Counted from the first letter of the stretch, positions 45,378-55,880 are shown. The stretch: 64,000 nucleotides of DNA from Paraburkholderia unamae (GCF_003268775.1 NZ_QLSU01000003.1:124001-188000), one strand, 5' to 3'. Made by a program: numbers and translations. Notes: generated from the letters alone by a model not told the origin.

Positions 45378-48300
45378 GCGGCCTCCTCGCCGCTCACGGC
45401 GGTTGCTTGCATCGCGTGCGCCGATGCTTCGGATGCCACACGAATCACCATCAAACGCTGCCCTGCCGTTACGGCGTCGCCCGCCGCGCAATCGAGCGTC
45501 TCGATCACGCCGCTCGCGCCCGCGCTTACCGTCACTTCCATCTTCATCGACTCCAGAATCGCGACGTCCTGGCCTTCCTCCACACGTTCGCCTTCAGCGA
45601 CGAGCAGTTTCCACACGCTGCCCGAGACATCGGCGCCAATCGCGCGGCAATCTTCGTCCAGCGCCTCGGCGGCGCGCGCGGCGCTCGCGGCATCGTCCGC
45701 CGCGCCTTCGGCCACGTACTCCGCCTGCCCCGCCTCGCGCCAGCGTTCGCGCTCCGCTTCGAACGAAGCCTGCTGCGTGGTCTTGAACGCTGCGATGGAG
45801 GCGGCCTCGTCACGCAGGAAGCGCTCGTAGGCGCCGAGATCGAACACGGATTCCTCGATGCGCAGGCTGCGCCGCCCCGCCAGGAACTCGCTGCGCCATT
45901 CTGCGAGTTCGGCCTCGCTCACTTCGTAAAAACGGATCTCGTCGAAAAAGCGCAGCAGCCACGGCTTGCCCGGCGTGAACTCGGCCGTCGTGCGATAGCG
46001 GTTCCACATCTGCACGGTGCGGCCCACGAACTGATAGCCGCCGGGGCCTTCCATGCCGTACACGCACAGGTACGCGCCGCCGATGCCCACGGCGTTCTCC
46101 GGCGTCCAGGTGCGCGCCGGGTTGTACTTGGTGGTGACGAGGCGATGGCGCGGGTCGACGGGCGTCGCGACAGGCGCGCCCAGATACACGTCGCCGAGAC
46201 CGAGCACGAGATAGCGCGCGTCGAACACGATGCGCTTCACGTCGTCGATGCTTTCTAGCCCGTTGATGCGGCGGATGAACTCGATATTGCTCGGGCACCA
46301 CGGCGCGTCGGGGCGCACCGACTGCATATAGCGCTCGATGGCCACGCGCGTGGACGGATCGTCCCACGAGAGCGGCAAATGCACGATGCGGTTGGGCACG
46401 CGCATGGCGTCGACGGCGGGCAACACCGCTTCGGCATCCTGAAGATGAGCGATCAGGCGATCGAGCGTGAGCACGGCCGGATCGAAATGCACCTGGAGCG
46501 AACGGATGCCCGGCGTGAGGTCGACGATGCCCGGCAGGCGATGCTCAAGGAGCCGGTTCATCAGCGCATGCACGCGAAAGCGCAGCTTCAGGTCGAGCAC
46601 GGACGGGCCATATTCGATCAGCAGATTGCGATCGCCAGAGCGGCGGCAAACCACGCTCACGTCGGCCGCGTCGTCGCGGTAAAGCACGCACTCGTGCGCG
46701 TTTTCACTCGCAGCGGCGGGCAACTTCGGCACAAAGCGCACCGTATCGCCGGGCCGCAGTTGCCCGAGCTTCCACAGTTCCTCGCCAACCACCGTGACCG
46801 GGCACACGAAGCCGCCCAGGCTCGGGCCGTCCGGGCCGAGAATCACGGGCATGTCGCCGGTGAAGTCCACCGCGCCGATGGCGTAAGCGTTGTCGTGAAT
46901 GTTCGACGGATGCAGGCCCGCTTCGCCGCCGTCCGTGCGCGCCCACTGCGGCTTCGGGCCGATCAGGCGCACGCCCGTGCGGCTGGAGTTGTAGTGCACG
47001 GTCCAACGCGCCTCGTAAAGCATGGCGATGTCTTCACGCGTGAGGAAATCGGGCGCGCCGTGCGGGCCGTCCAGCACCGCCAGTGCCCACTCGTGCGTGA
47101 GCGCAGGCACGCGCTCCTGCGCGAGCTTCGCGCCCGCCTCGCCCTTGCCCGCGCCGGGCGCGAGATGCAGCACGTCGCCCTTGCGCAGCGCGCGGCCCGC
47201 ATGGCCGCCGAACTGGCCCAGCGTAAAGGTCGCCTTGCTGCCCAGATAGTCGGGCACCTGCAAGCCGCCCAGCACCGCGAGACACGCGCGCACGCCTGCA
47301 CCCGTCACGCCGCCGAGCTTGAGCACCATGCCCGCGCCCGCGCGCACCACTTCCCAGTACGGCACCGGCGCGCCATCGAGCGTCGCGGCCAGCGGCGCGC
47401 CGCCCAGCACGAACAGCGTTTCCGTGTTGAAGCGCAGTGTGGCGCCGACCATCGTGAATTCGAGCCCGGCCGCGTCGGGCGCGTTGCCGAGCAATGCGTT
47501 CGCGAGGTTGAACGAGCGGTCGTCCATCGGGCCCGACGGCGGCACGCCCACGTCCCAATAGCCCAGACGCCCCGGCGTCTGCTGCACGGTGGTCTGCACG
47601 CCGCCATCGAGCACGTCGATGGTGTGCGGCGCGAACAGGAAGCGGCCGAGAAAGCCCGTGGTCTGCTCGCCCGCCACGAACGTTGCGCAGCCAACGATCG
47701 CGCGCAGGTAGTCGAGGTTCGTTTCGATGCCGTAAAGCTGCGTGCGCGCGAGCGCCGATCCGAGCTTCGCGAGCGCGGCTTCGCGCGTGGCGCCCGTGGC
47801 GATCACCTTGGCGAGCAGCGGGTCGTAGAACGCGCTGACTTCGGTGCCCGCGTCGATCCAGGTGTCCACGCGCGCGTCGGCGGGAAACTCGACATGCGTG
47901 AGCAGGCCCGAGCTTGGCTGGAACTGGCGGTTCGGATCTTCGGCATACACACGCACCTGGATGCTCGCGGCGCGCGGCGCAAGCGTGTTCGTCGGCGCGA
48001 GCGTATCGAGCGGCGCGAGCGTGCCTTCGGCCTGGCGAATCATCCACTCGACGAGATCGACGCCGTACACCTCCTCCGTCACGCCATGCTCCACCTGGAG
48101 GCGCGTGTTCACCTCCAGGAAGTAGAACGCGCGCGTTTGCGTGTCGAACACGAATTCCACGGTGCCCGCGCTCGCGTAGCTCACCGCCTTCGCGAGCCGC
48201 ACGGCGGTGGCATGCAGCGCACGGCGCTCGTCGTCACTCAGGCCCGGCGCGGGTGTTTCCTCGATCACTTTCTGGTTGCGCCGCTGCACCGAGCAGTCGC

Positions 48301-48985
48301 GCTCGCCCAGCGAGATCACCTCGCCCCGGCCGTCGCCGAACACCTGCACCTCGATATGGCGCGCATGCTCGACGAACTTTTCCAGGTACACGCCCGCGTT
48401 CGCGAAGTTGGTTTCGCCCAGGCGCGCGACCGAGGCAAACGCGGCTTCCAGTTGCGCGGCGTCGCGGCACAGCGACATGCCGATGCCGCCGCCACCCGCC
48501 GTGCTCTTGAGCATCACGGGGTAGCCCAGCGTGGCGGCGGCTTCGAGCGCGCTCGCGACATCGGGCAGCAGGCCCGTGCCGGGCAACAGCGCCACGTCGT
48601 TGGCGCGCGCGATCTCGCGCGCCGTGTGCTTGAGGCCGAAATCCGTCATCTGCTCGGGGCGCGGGCCGATGAACACAATGCCCGCGCGCTCGCACGCCCC
48701 CGCAAACGCTGCGTTCTCCGAAAGAAAACCGTAGCCCGGATGCACTGCCTGTGCGCCCGTGCTGCGCGCCGCCGCGAGTATCGCTTCGGCATTGAGGTAG
48801 CTTTGCGCGACGGGCGCGGGGCCGATGCAGACGGCTTCGTCCGCGAGCGTGACGTGCATGGCGTGGCGGTCCGCCTCCGAATACACGGCGACCGAGGCGA
48901 TGCCCAGGCGTTTGAGCGTGCGGATCACGCGGCAGGCGATTTCGCCGCGATTGGCAATGAGGATCTTGTCGAACGCCATCGTCAT
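45368..48985 (-). CDS. guanidine/urea carboxylase, biotin-dependent
   Basis: A 1205-residue biotin enzyme. Biotin carboxylase domain about 1-450 (GGGGIGM ATP loop, [16 protein letters not shown]). Carboxyltransferase KipA/KipI-like domains about 470-1090. A biotinyl domain follows with biotin-acceptor K1148 in ESMKMEV. Enzymes annotated urea carboxylase behind a guanidine-I riboswitch and beside UAAP1/UAAP2 carboxylate guanidine. In QMWNR, N995 stands where I recall an Asp in true urea carboxylases, in line with guanidine use. The ATGA overlap with the UAAP2 stop codon sets the start; a second ATG two codons downstream is possible. Confidence 0.93.
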   Translation of the reverse strand: MTMAFDKILIANRGEIACRVIRTLKRLGIASVAVYSEADRHAMHVTLADEAVCIGPAPVAQSYLNAEAILAAARSTGAQAVHPGYGFLSENAAFAGACERAGIVFIGPRPEQMTDFGLKHTAREIARANDVALLPGTGLLPDVASALEAAATLGYPVMLKSTAGGGGIGMSLCRDAAQLEAAFASVARLGETNFANAGVYLEKFVEHARHIEVQVFGDGRGEVISLGERDCSVQRRNQKVIEETPAPGLSDDERRALHATAVRLAKAVSYASAGTVEFVFDTQTRAFYFLEVNTRLQVEHGVTEEVYGVDLVEWMIRQAEGTLAPLDTLAPTNTLAPRAASIQVRVYAEDPNRQFQPSSGLLTHVEFPADARVDTWIDAGTEVSAFYDPLLAKVIATGATREAALAKLGSALARTQLYGIETNLDYLRAIVGCATFVAGEQTTGFLGRFLFAPHTIDVLDGGVQTTVQQTPGRLGYWDVGVPPSGPMDDRSFNLANALLGNAPDAAGLEFTMVGATLRFNTETLFVLGGAPLAATLDGAPVPYWEVVRAGAGMVLKLGGVTGAGVRACLAVLGGLQVPDYLGSKATFTLGQFGGHAGRALRKGDVLHLAPGAGKGEAGAKLAQERVPALTHEWALAVLDGPHGAPDFLTREDIAMLYEARWTVHYNSSRTGVRLIGPKPQWARTDGGEAGLHPSNIHDNAYAIGAVDFTGDMPVILGPDGPSLGGFVCPVTVVGEELWKLGQLRPGDTVRFVPKLPAAASENAHECVLYRDDAADVSVVCRRSGDRNLLIEYGPSVLDLKLRFRVHALMNRLLEHRLPGIVDLTPGIRSLQVHFDPAVLTLDRLIAHLQDAEAVLPAVDAMRVPNRIVHLPLSWDDPSTRVAIERYMQSVRPDAPWCPSNIEFIRRINGLESIDDVKRIVFDARYLVLGLGDVYLGAPVATPVDPRHRLVTTKYNPARTWTPENAVGIGGAYLCVYGMEGPGGYQFVGRTVQMWNRYRTTAEFTPGKPWLLRFFDEIRFYEVSEAELAEWRSEFLAGRRSLRIEESVFDLGAYERFLRDEAASIAAFKTTQQASFEAERERWREAGQAEYVAEGAADDAASAARAAEALDEDCRAIGADVSGSVWKLLVAEGERVEEGQDVAILESMKMEVTVSAGASGVIETLDCAAGDAVTAGQRLMVIRVASEASAHAMQATAVSGEEAACQ

Positions 48986-49635
48986 GCCCCCCACACCAGC
49001 AAGCGCACGGGCGTCGGGTTATAGCCGTTGCACGGGTTGTTCAGTTGCGGGCAGTTCGAGATCAGCACCGTCACGTCCTGCTCCGCGCGCATTTCCACGT
49101 ATTTGCCGGGCGCGGAGATGCCGTCTTCGAAGGTGAGCTTGCCAAGCGGCGTCACGGGCACGTTCATGAAGAAGTTGATGTTGCTGACGATGTCGCGCTT
49201 GCCGAGCAGCGCGCCCACGCCGCATGTGCAGTGCGCAAGCGCGTTGAGGTAGCTGTCACGGCAGCTGTGCATGTGGCGCTTTTCGAGCGCATAGCGCACG
49301 GTGTTGCTCTCGGCCGCGCAAGCGCCGCCGAGCGTGTCGTGGCGGCCGCACGTATCGGCGGTGATAGTGAGCAGCGGCGCGCCGCGATTGGACATCAGCA
49401 CGCTGCCCGCGCTCAGGTAGAGGTTGCGTTGCGCACGGATGGTGTCTTGCGCGCTATAGCGTTCCGTGGGGTCGGCGCTGCTGTAGAACAGCGTGTCCAC
49501 GGCCTGGTTGCCTTCCAGATCGACAATGCGCAGCGTTTCGCCGCGCTTCATGTCGTGCATCCACGGTTCGCCCGCGGGCAGCGTGAAATCGGTATGGGCG
49601 TTGCGCGCGTCGAGCGCGCTTTCGATGATCGGCAT
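48982..49635 (-). CDS. UAAP2, carboxyguanidine deiminase subunit
   Basis: A 217-residue protein of the urea-amidolyase-associated UAAP2 family. Recent work on guanidine assimilation assigns UAAP1 and UAAP2 as the two subunits (CgdA/CgdB) of a carboxyguanidine deiminase that produces allophanate. Visible features are [27 protein letters not shown] and CTCGVG, with Cys and His suitable for a metal site. It overlaps the carboxylase start by four bases. I cannot tell which of the two is CgdA, so no symbol is given. Confidence 0.88.
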   Translation of the reverse strand: MPIIESALDARNAHTDFTLPAGEPWMHDMKRGETLRIVDLEGNQAVDTLFYSSADPTERYSAQDTIRAQRNLYLSAGSVLMSNRGAPLLTITADTCGRHDTLGGACAAESNTVRYALEKRHMHSCRDSYLNALAHCTCGVGALLGKRDIVSNINFFMNVPVTPLGKLTFEDGISAPGKYVEMRAEQDVTVLISNCPQLNNPCNGYNPTPVRLLVWGA

Positions 49636-49651
49636 GACGGCTTCCTTGCGC

Positions 49652-50419
49652 TCAGGCAAACAGACGGTCGGTGTTGATGAAGCCGCGCTGGTTTTCCGCG
49701 CAGGCGTTGCGGCACAGGTCGTCGGCGCTCGCGCTGGCGTCAGCCGCATAGGCGCGCCATGCCACGAGCTTGACCGGCTTCGGCGTGTACTCGCCGTGCG
49801 GGTCGAGCGGATGCGGCGCCGTGGAGAACGCGGCCAGCGTGTTCATTTCGAAGCGCAGGTCGAACGCCGCGCCCGCGCGCGAGTGGCCCGGCACGAATTC
49901 GAGCGCGCCGTCGTCGCCCACGGCCACCTTGCTGAAGAAGTTCACGTTGGCCACGAGGTCGCGCGCGCCGAGGCCGTACTTCGCGAGTTCGAGCACGAGG
50001 CTGTCGCGGCCGTTGCGGATCATCTCGTTGCGATGCGCCTGGTAGCGCTTCTCGCCATACTTGCGCGCGAACAGCGCCGCGTCGCCCACGCCGCCGAGCG
50101 GGTCGTGCCAGCCGAGCGTATCCGCCGTGATCGAGGCAATCACGCGGCCCATGTCGGTATGGAGTGCATGGCCGCGCGTGAGATGGGCCGTGTGCTGCGC
50201 CTTGAGCGTGTCGGCCATGTTGTAGCGTTCGAGCGGATCTTCCTGGCGGTGAAACACGGCGGCGAGGTTCGCGCCGCCTTCGAGGTCGATCACGCGCAGC
50301 GCGAGGCCGCGGCGCAGGATGCCCGACCAGTGCGTGCCCGCGGGAATCACGGTTTCCCACAACACGTCGACGGGCGGCAGATCAGGCTGCGCGGTGGCGG
50401 AAGAGAAGCTTGACGGCAT
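49652..50419 (-). CDS. UAAP1, carboxyguanidine deiminase subunit
   Basis: A 255-residue homologue of the UAAP1 family, sharing [13 protein letters not shown] and [15 protein letters not shown] with UAAP2, so the two are paralogues from a duplication. Motif [16 protein letters not shown] is typical. It lies first in the operon, 53 bases below the riboswitch aptamer, with a clear AGGAGCC ribosome site. Function as the second half of the carboxyguanidine deiminase follows from family knowledge and operon context. Confidence 0.88.
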   Translation of the reverse strand: MPSSFSSATAQPDLPPVDVLWETVIPAGTHWSGILRRGLALRVIDLEGGANLAAVFHRQEDPLERYNMADTLKAQHTAHLTRGHALHTDMGRVIASITADTLGWHDPLGGVGDAALFARKYGEKRYQAHRNEMIRNGRDSLVLELAKYGLGARDLVANVNFFSKVAVGDDGALEFVPGHSRAGAAFDLRFEMNTLAAFSTAPHPLDPHGEYTPKPVKLVAWRAYAADASASADDLCRNACAENQRGFINTDRLFA

Positions 50420-50472
50420 GAGGGCTCCTGGTTGCGAAGGGATGGGGCGTGAGAGGGCGACCGAACGACATC

Positions 50473-50621
50473 GCGACCTCCCGGGCTTTTATCCCTCCGT
50501 GGAGCCTCATCGCCGCCTTGCAGGCAAGGTGGGAGACGAGACCGGATTGCTCTCGGACCAGGCATCGAACACGCCGCACGGACTCGTGCATTGCGCCGAC
50601 CGGAACCCTAGCGATCCTAAG
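50473..50621 (-). promoter_or_regulatory. guanidine-I (ykkC) riboswitch
   Basis: Read on the minus strand, this leader carries the conserved ykkC blocks: CTAGGGTTCCG (50601-50611), CTGGTCCGAGAG (50550-50561), then ACGGAGGGA and GGATAAAAGCCCGGGAGGT (50476-50500). The intervening sequence forms hairpins (GCACGAGTCCGTGC, GCCTTGCAGGC-type). The aptamer binds guanidinium and turns the downstream operon on. There is no obvious T-run terminator before UAAP1, so the platform might act on the RBS or an anti-terminator within the 50-base leader. The motif blocks are recognised directly in the sequence. Confidence 0.93.
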
Positions 50622-50915
50622 ATGATGCAAATTGCTTCGCACCTCTCGCCAGGCTAATTAGCGAGTTCTGTGCCAGGCGTGTTGCGAATGGGGATGAACG
50701 AGGCTGCGTGCGCCGTAGCGGCGCGAGATGGCGGGCCACGCGGGCTTCAGGGCGCCGCGTGCGCGCAATCGCAGTGCAGCGCGTGCACCACGTTGCGAGG
50801 TCAAGCACCGTGACGGGGCATCACGTGCATTCAATGCGTGCGCGAAGGCACGCGCAAGGCGGGCCAGGCCAATGGCATACGAATTGCGTTGGCATGCAGG
50901 TCTACCCACCCGCTC
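50622..50915. other. promoter side of the guanidine operon, about 300 bases
   Basis: No convincing gene. It presumably contains the promoter of the guanidine operon (leftward) and the upstream region of a small rightward frame. The sequence is unusually rich in Arg/Ala-type codons in every frame, and no conserved protein was recognised. Confidence 0.4.
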
Positions 50916-51044
50916 ATGCATTCACTCGAAACCGCCATGCCTACGCCCTTCGCCACCCGCCTGCGTCAATTCTTTTATGCCATGCTGGCCGCGCGCTTCA
51001 TGGAATTCGATCCGCGCGCGCCCGGCGACATGAAGCGCAAATAA
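50916..51044 (+). CDS. possible small protein, 42 codons
   Basis: A short frame MHSLETAMPTPFATRLRQ, continuing with FFYAMLAARFMEFDPRAP and ending GDMKRK. The middle is amphipathic-hydrophobic, the end is basic. It lies between divergent guanidine and MFS units. It might start at the second ATG (PTPFATRL). The hydrophobic FYAMLAARFM stretch and clean stop codon argue for a real small protein; the absence of a strong ribosome site argues against. Unknown function. Confidence 0.35.
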   Translation: MHSLETAMPTPFATRLRQFFYAMLAARFMEFDPRAPGDMKRK

Positions 51045-51061
51045 GTAGAGCAACCCGCCGC

Positions 51062-52501
51062 TCACCCAGAAAGCTCTTCGAGCCGCACGCCATTCGTGCG
51101 CGGTCCGAAGCCGCCTATGGAGATCATCACCGCGAGCATGCACACGGTGATGCCCGCGAACACCCCGTTCACGCCGAAGTCGCGCAAGAGCGCGGCGATG
51201 ATGAAGCCCGACATCATCGCGCCCACCCGGCTCGCCGAATAGACGATGCCATTGGCGCTGCAACGCACGGCCGTTGGAAACAGTTCGGCCTGATAGGCGT
51301 GATAGCACACCGAAATGGTCTGCCCCGCGAGACTGATGAGCACGCCGAGCGCGATGAGCGCAACGGGACCGCGCGCCTGCGCGAACAGCAGCCCGAACAC
51401 CACGACCGCGAACGCCGAGCCGACGATGAGCCACTTGCGCTCGATGCGATCGGCCACGAGCATGGCGAGCAACGGTCCGCAAGGCAGCGCGACGGCGATC
51501 ACAACCGCATAGAGCAGGCTCTTCGTGACGGTCACGCCCTGCCCGATCAGCAGCGTCGGCACCCAGTTCGCGAAGCCGTAGTAGCCAACGGCCTGGCACA
51601 GGTTGAACGCGATCAGCATGATGAGGCGCGAGCGGTACGGCGGCTGCCACAATTCAGCGAGCGAGGCGCGCCGGTGCGCGGGCAGCACGAGCGAAGGTGT
51701 CGGTTCGGGCAGCGCCTTGCCGCTCTCGCGCACGGCCCGCTCCTCCATGCGCGCGATCACGCGCTCCGCCGCCTCGGTGCGGCCGTGCGAGACGAGCCAG
51801 CGCGGGCTTTCCGGCACCGCGCGGCGCACGAACCACACGAGCGCCGCGCCAAGCGAGCCCGCGAGCACGACCCAGCGCCAGCCGTCGAGACCGAACGGCG
51901 CCTGCGGCACGAGCCACCACGAGAGCAGCGCCGCAATGGGCGCGGCGGAGAACATGATGGCCTGATTGAACGCCATCGCGCGGCCGCGCATGCGCTGCGG
52001 GACCATCTCCGTCACATAGCTGTCGATCGTGACGATCTCGATCCCCACGCCGATGCCCGTGATGAAGCGCCAGAGAATCAGCCCTTCCGCGCTGTGCTGG
52101 AACGCCATCACCACCGATCCCACCGAATACCAGAGCAGCGAGAACGTGAAGACGCTTCGGCGTCCGAACCGGTCGGGCAGCCAGCCGAGACAAAACGTGC
52201 CGATGAACAGCCCCGCGAACGTCGCGGCCACGAACGCGCCCATGCCGTTGAAGCCGAAGAACGCGGAGGTCGTGGTTTGCAGCATGCCGCTTTTCGCCAT
52301 GCCCGGCGCGATGTAGCCCGTGAAAATGAGGTCGTAGACCTCGAAGAAGCCGCCCAGCGATATCAGCAGCACCAGCATCCAGAGCTGCCGCGTGGCGGGC
52401 AGCCGGTCGAGGCGCGCGGAAAGCGCCGCCGCCGCGCGATTGCCAACGGGTATGGCCGTGACGGCGTCGAGCGGATCGTCCGCGCCCAAGGTTCGTTGCA
52501 T
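51062..52501 (-). CDS. MFS transporter, sugar-porter-like
   Basis: A 479-residue major facilitator protein. Twelve helices, FFEVYDLIFTGYIAPGM in helix 1, motif A (GWLPDRFGRRSVF) and PESPRWLVSHG after helix 6. It belongs to the same branch as the MFS gene at 26.7 kb. It is the third gene after a lyase and a CoA-transferase in the same direction, so it probably imports a carboxylic acid that is activated to its CoA ester and cleaved. The ATG MQRTL was chosen; the longer frame has no site. Confidence 0.9.
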   Translation of the reverse strand: MQRTLGADDPLDAVTAIPVGNRAAAALSARLDRLPATRQLWMLVLLISLGGFFEVYDLIFTGYIAPGMAKSGMLQTTTSAFFGFNGMGAFVAATFAGLFIGTFCLGWLPDRFGRRSVFTFSLLWYSVGSVVMAFQHSAEGLILWRFITGIGVGIEIVTIDSYVTEMVPQRMRGRAMAFNQAIMFSAAPIAALLSWWLVPQAPFGLDGWRWVVLAGSLGAALVWFVRRAVPESPRWLVSHGRTEAAERVIARMEERAVRESGKALPEPTPSLVLPAHRRASLAELWQPPYRSRLIMLIAFNLCQAVGYYGFANWVPTLLIGQGVTVTKSLLYAVVIAVALPCGPLLAMLVADRIERKWLIVGSAFAVVVFGLLFAQARGPVALIALGVLISLAGQTISVCYHAYQAELFPTAVRCSANGIVYSASRVGAMMSGFIIAALLRDFGVNGVFAGITVCMLAVMISIGGFGPRTNGVRLEELSG

Positions 52502-52640
52502 GCTTGTCTCCGTGATGACGCCTCGTTGGGCATCTTTCTTCTGAAAAGCCGAGCGTAACCACGCGGCGCGCAACACATTGCGCGCGCCACGATCCGACTA
52601 CCTCGGCACTGGAACCGCTAACGTGCGCTTTGCCCGTGCT

Positions 52641-53792
52641 TCAGGGCGAGGCGTGCGCCTTCAGGCCCGCCAGCACCTCTTCGGTATGCTCGCCCACGCG
52701 CGCGAGCGGCTGGCGCACGCCGGGGCGGCGGCCGCCCATCAGCAAAGGCAGCAACACGACTTCGGTCGTGCCGCCGTCGTCGGTCTGCATGGGCACGAGT
52801 CCGCCGCTCGCCTTCAGGTGCGGATCGTCCAGCAGCTGGTCAGGGCGCACGATAGGCGCGTAGGGAATGCCGGCCGCTTCGAGGCGCGGCGTGAGTTCGG
52901 CCACCTGGTGCGTGGCGAGCACCTGCGCGAGCCGCTCCAGCAGTTCGGGCCGCACCGCCACGCGCAGTGCGTTGTTCGCGAAGTGCGGTTCATCGGCAAG
53001 CTGCGGGCAGCCAATCACATCGCACAGCGTCACGAACTGCTTGTCGCTCACCGCGCCGATGAAAAGCTGCTCGCCGTCCGCCAGCGTGAACACGTCGTAC
53101 ACGCTCCACGCCGAAACGCGCGAGGGCATGGGCGGCGGCGCTTCATGCGTCATCGCGTACTGCTGCATGTGTTGCGCGCTCAGGAACACGCAGTTCTCAA
53201 ACAGCGCGCTCTGCACTTCCTGGCCGCGCCCGGTTGCGTCGCGCTCGCGCAGCGCGGCAAGCACGCCGATGGCGCCGAACATGCCGCCCATGATGTCGTT
53301 GACGGACGTGCCCGCGCGCAGCGGACGCCCGGCGGGCCCCGTCATGTACGAGAGGCCGCCCATCATCTGCACGACTTCGTCGAGTGCGAGGCGCTTCTCG
53401 TACGGACCGGGCAAGAAGCCCTTGTGCGAGACGTAGATGAGGCGCGGATAACGTTGCGCGAGCGTGGCGTAATCGAGGCCGAGCTTTTCCATGAGGCCGG
53501 GCCGGAAGTTTTCGAGCATCACGTCGCACTGGCCGATCAGCTCGACGGCGGCAGCCTGCCCCGCCGCGGTGTTGATGTCGAGCACCACGCTCTTCTTGTT
53601 GCGATTGAACGAGCGAAAGAAGCCGATCCCGAGGCCCGGCAGATTGCGCGTCTTGTCGCCGCCGGGCGGTTCGATCTTGATGACTTCGGCCCCGAGGTCC
53701 GCGAGGATCATCCCGCAGGTCGGGCCCATGACCATGTGCGTGAACTCGATCACGCGCACGCCTTCGAGCGGAAGCCGGTTGGCAGTATTCAT
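52641..53792 (-). CDS. class III (CaiB/BaiF) CoA-transferase
   Basis: A 383-residue family III CoA-transferase. Visible are LEGVRVIEFTHMVMGP, ADLGAEVIKIEPP, and the catalytic aspartate D138 in LALDEVVQ, equivalent to Asp169 of formyl-CoA transferase. It moves CoA, usually from succinyl-CoA, to a carboxylic acid. It begins 7 bases after the lyase stop codon. With the lyase this is the two-step layout of itaconate/citramalate- or hydroxymethylglutarate-type degradation (activation, then cleavage to pyruvate or acetoacetate plus acetyl-CoA); which acid is used is not shown. Confidence 0.92.
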   Translation of the reverse strand: MNTANRLPLEGVRVIEFTHMVMGPTCGMILADLGAEVIKIEPPGGDKTRNLPGLGIGFFRSFNRNKKSVVLDINTAAGQAAAVELIGQCDVMLENFRPGLMEKLGLDYATLAQRYPRLIYVSHKGFLPGPYEKRLALDEVVQMMGGLSYMTGPAGRPLRAGTSVNDIMGGMFGAIGVLAALRERDATGRGQEVQSALFENCVFLSAQHMQQYAMTHEAPPPMPSRVSAWSVYDVFTLADGEQLFIGAVSDKQFVTLCDVIGCPQLADEPHFANNALRVAVRPELLERLAQVLATHQVAELTPRLEAAGIPYAPIVRPDQLLDDPHLKASGGLVPMQTDDGGTTEVVLLPLLMGGRRPGVRQPLARVGEHTEEVLAGLKAHASP

Positions 53793-53799
53793 AAGGACC

Positions 53800-54747
53800 T
53801 CAAACAGATAAAGCGTGATGAACGGCGGCGCCGAAAGTTTTCGGCAGGCCGGCGCGCCAGAGCGTGCCGTGCAGCGTTTCGCCTTCCAGCCATTGCGCCA
53901 CGCGCGCACGCAGCGCGAGCAGGCCTTCGATGTCGATGCCGGTGTCGATGCCCATGTCGGCGAGCATGAACGCGAGGTCTTCGCTCGCGGCGTTGCCGCT
54001 CGCACCCGGCGCATGCGGGCAGCCGCCGATGCCGCCGAGCGTGGCGTCGAAGCGCGTCACCCCCGCCTCCAGCGCGGCGTAGACGTTGGCGAGCGCGAGC
54101 CCGCGCGTGTCGTGAAAGTGCGCGCACCAGAGGCGCTCGCCCGCGATCTTGCACGCCGCCTCGAAGAGTTCGCGTACGGCCGCGGGGTTCGCGTAGCCCA
54201 CGGTGTCGGCGAGGCTCACGCGGTCCGCGCCCGCATCGAGCAGCGCCTGCATGCAGTGCAGCACCTGCGCGGGCTCCACGCGTCCTTGCAGGGTGCAGCC
54301 GAACGCCGTGCCGATGCCGCCTTCGATCAGCGTCTTCGCGCCGCTCGCGTCGCGCGCGGCACGCATGCGGGCCACGTCGGCCACGACTTCATCGGGTGTC
54401 TTGCGCAGGTTCGCGAGGCTGTGCGCCTCACTTGCCGACAGCGGCACGAGCATCAGGTCCGCCTGCACTTCCAGCGCGCGCTCCGCGCCCTTGAGATTGG
54501 GCACGAGCACCGAAACGAACAGTTCCGGCAGCGTCTTCGCGAAGGCCACGAGTTCCGCCGTGTCGGCGAGTTGCGGCAAGAGGCGCGCGGGCACGAACGA
54601 GCCCACTTCGATCTCGCGCTGGCCGGCCTCGTGCGCGGCGCGGATCCATTCGATCTTGTGCGCGGTGGGCAGCACGCTCTGGATGCTTTGCAGGCCGTCA
54701 CGCAGGCCGACCTCGCGGATCTGGGCCCGCAGGGGTAATGGGGGCAT
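53800..54747 (-). CDS. hydroxymethylglutaryl-CoA lyase family protein
   Basis: A 315-residue DRE-TIM barrel lyase. EVGLRDGLQ holds the catalytic Arg-Asp (R16, D17), HFHDTRG carries metal-binding histidines, and GGIGGCPHAPGASGN contains the catalytic loop cysteine of HMG-CoA lyases. The family also includes citramalyl-CoA lyases. It is the first gene of a three-gene unit with CoA-transferase and MFS transporter, divergent from a LysR gene that probably controls them. Confidence 0.92.
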   Translation of the reverse strand: MPPLPLRAQIREVGLRDGLQSIQSVLPTAHKIEWIRAAHEAGQREIEVGSFVPARLLPQLADTAELVAFAKTLPELFVSVLVPNLKGAERALEVQADLMLVPLSASEAHSLANLRKTPDEVVADVARMRAARDASGAKTLIEGGIGTAFGCTLQGRVEPAQVLHCMQALLDAGADRVSLADTVGYANPAAVRELFEAACKIAGERLWCAHFHDTRGLALANVYAALEAGVTRFDATLGGIGGCPHAPGASGNAASEDLAFMLADMGIDTGIDIEGLLALRARVAQWLEGETLHGTLWRAGLPKTFGAAVHHALSV

Positions 54748-54865
54748 GAAGGTGTCTCCGTTTTTGTCTCCAGCGATGTGCTAACTTTAGGCATTCCATG
54801 AAATACATAAAGCGGTATTTTGGAAGCTTCAAGATTCCAAACCGGAAACACTGAAAGGAGACGCC

Positions 54866-55819
54866 GTGCGCGACATCGACCTCAAAACCCTGCGCCTGCT
54901 GGTGAGCGTGTGCGAGCACGGCAACATGGGCCGCGCCGCGCGCGAGGAGCATATCGAGCCCTCGGCCATCAGCAAGCGCATTGCCCAACTGGAAAGCGAA
55001 TTCGGCGTGCCGCTGCTCACGCGCTCGCGGCGCGGCGTGCAGCCCACGGCGGCGGGACTCGCGCTCGTCGAGCACGCGCGCAGCGTGATTTTCACGCTGG
55101 AGCGCGCCGCGAGCGACATCGCGGCACTGGGCAGCGGCCTTTCCGGCAGCTTGAGCGTGTGCGCCTCGGCCTCCGCAATCGCCGAGGCGCTGCTCGACGA
55201 CCTCGCCTCCTTCATGCGGCTGCCCGCCCACCAGAACATTCGCGTGAACGTGGAGGAGCGCACCTCGCGCGAACTGGTGGAGCGCGTGCGCGACGGCGCG
55301 GCCTCGCTCGGCGTGTGCTGGGACAACGTGGAGCTTGGCGGGCTGCAAGCGCGCCCCTGGCGCGAAGACCGGCTCGTGCTCGCCGTGCATCCCGAGCACG
55401 CGCTTGCGAAGCGCCGCTCGATCTCGTTCGAGGAAACGCTCGATTACGAGCACGTGGGGCTGCCGCCTTCCACGGCCGTTCATACGATGCTGCGCCAGTC
55501 GGCGGCGCGCAGCGGGCGCACCGTCACCTATCGCGCCGTGGTGTCGAATTTCGACGCGTCCTTTCGCGTGGTGGCCGCCAATCTCGGCATCAGCGTCGTG
55601 CCCGAGGAAGTGGGCAACACATACGGGCGCATCATGGACGTGCGCACCATCGCGCTTACCGACGCCTGGGCGCGGCGGCGCTTCATCGTCTGCTTTCGCG
55701 CGTTCGACGCGCTCCAGCCCGCGGCCCAGCGCATGGTCGAGCATCTCGTCGAGCGCGCGGCGCACAAGCCACGCGGCGCAAGAAGCCAGGCACGGGCGCG
55801 CGGCCCGGCCTCGCTGTAA
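54866..55819 (+). CDS. LysR-family regulator
   Basis: A 317-residue LysR regulator, GTG start behind AAAGGAG. Winged helix about 1-62 (VCEHGNMGRAAREEHIEPS, AISKRIAQLESEFG) and an effector domain (90-300). It is divergent from the lyase/CoA-transferase/MFS unit with about 120 bases between, the classic arrangement for a LysR protein and its target. Its basic C-terminus (KPRGARSQARARG) is not part of the fold. Confidence 0.9.
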   Translation: MRDIDLKTLRLLVSVCEHGNMGRAAREEHIEPSAISKRIAQLESEFGVPLLTRSRRGVQPTAAGLALVEHARSVIFTLERAASDIAALGSGLSGSLSVCASASAIAEALLDDLASFMRLPAHQNIRVNVEERTSRELVERVRDGAASLGVCWDNVELGGLQARPWREDRLVLAVHPEHALAKRRSISFEETLDYEHVGLPPSTAVHTMLRQSAARSGRTVTYRAVVSNFDASFRVVAANLGISVVPEEVGNTYGRIMDVRTIALTDAWARRRFIVCFRAFDALQPAAQRMVEHLVERAAHKPRGARSQARARGPASL

Positions 55820-55880
55820 GCGCATATTCACGTTCGGGCGGCACAATGAGCCGCTCCACCTGAACTGCAAGGAGCGCGCG

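Noticed and set aside
45368..48985. Naming the carboxylase urea carboxylase
   Set aside because: The guanidine riboswitch, UAAP1/UAAP2 and the Asn in QMWNR favour guanidine.
46379..49024. A rightward open frame of nearly 900 codons opposite the carboxylase gene
   Set aside because: Low-complexity Arg/Ala/His translation antisense to a clear biotin carboxylase; a high-GC artefact.
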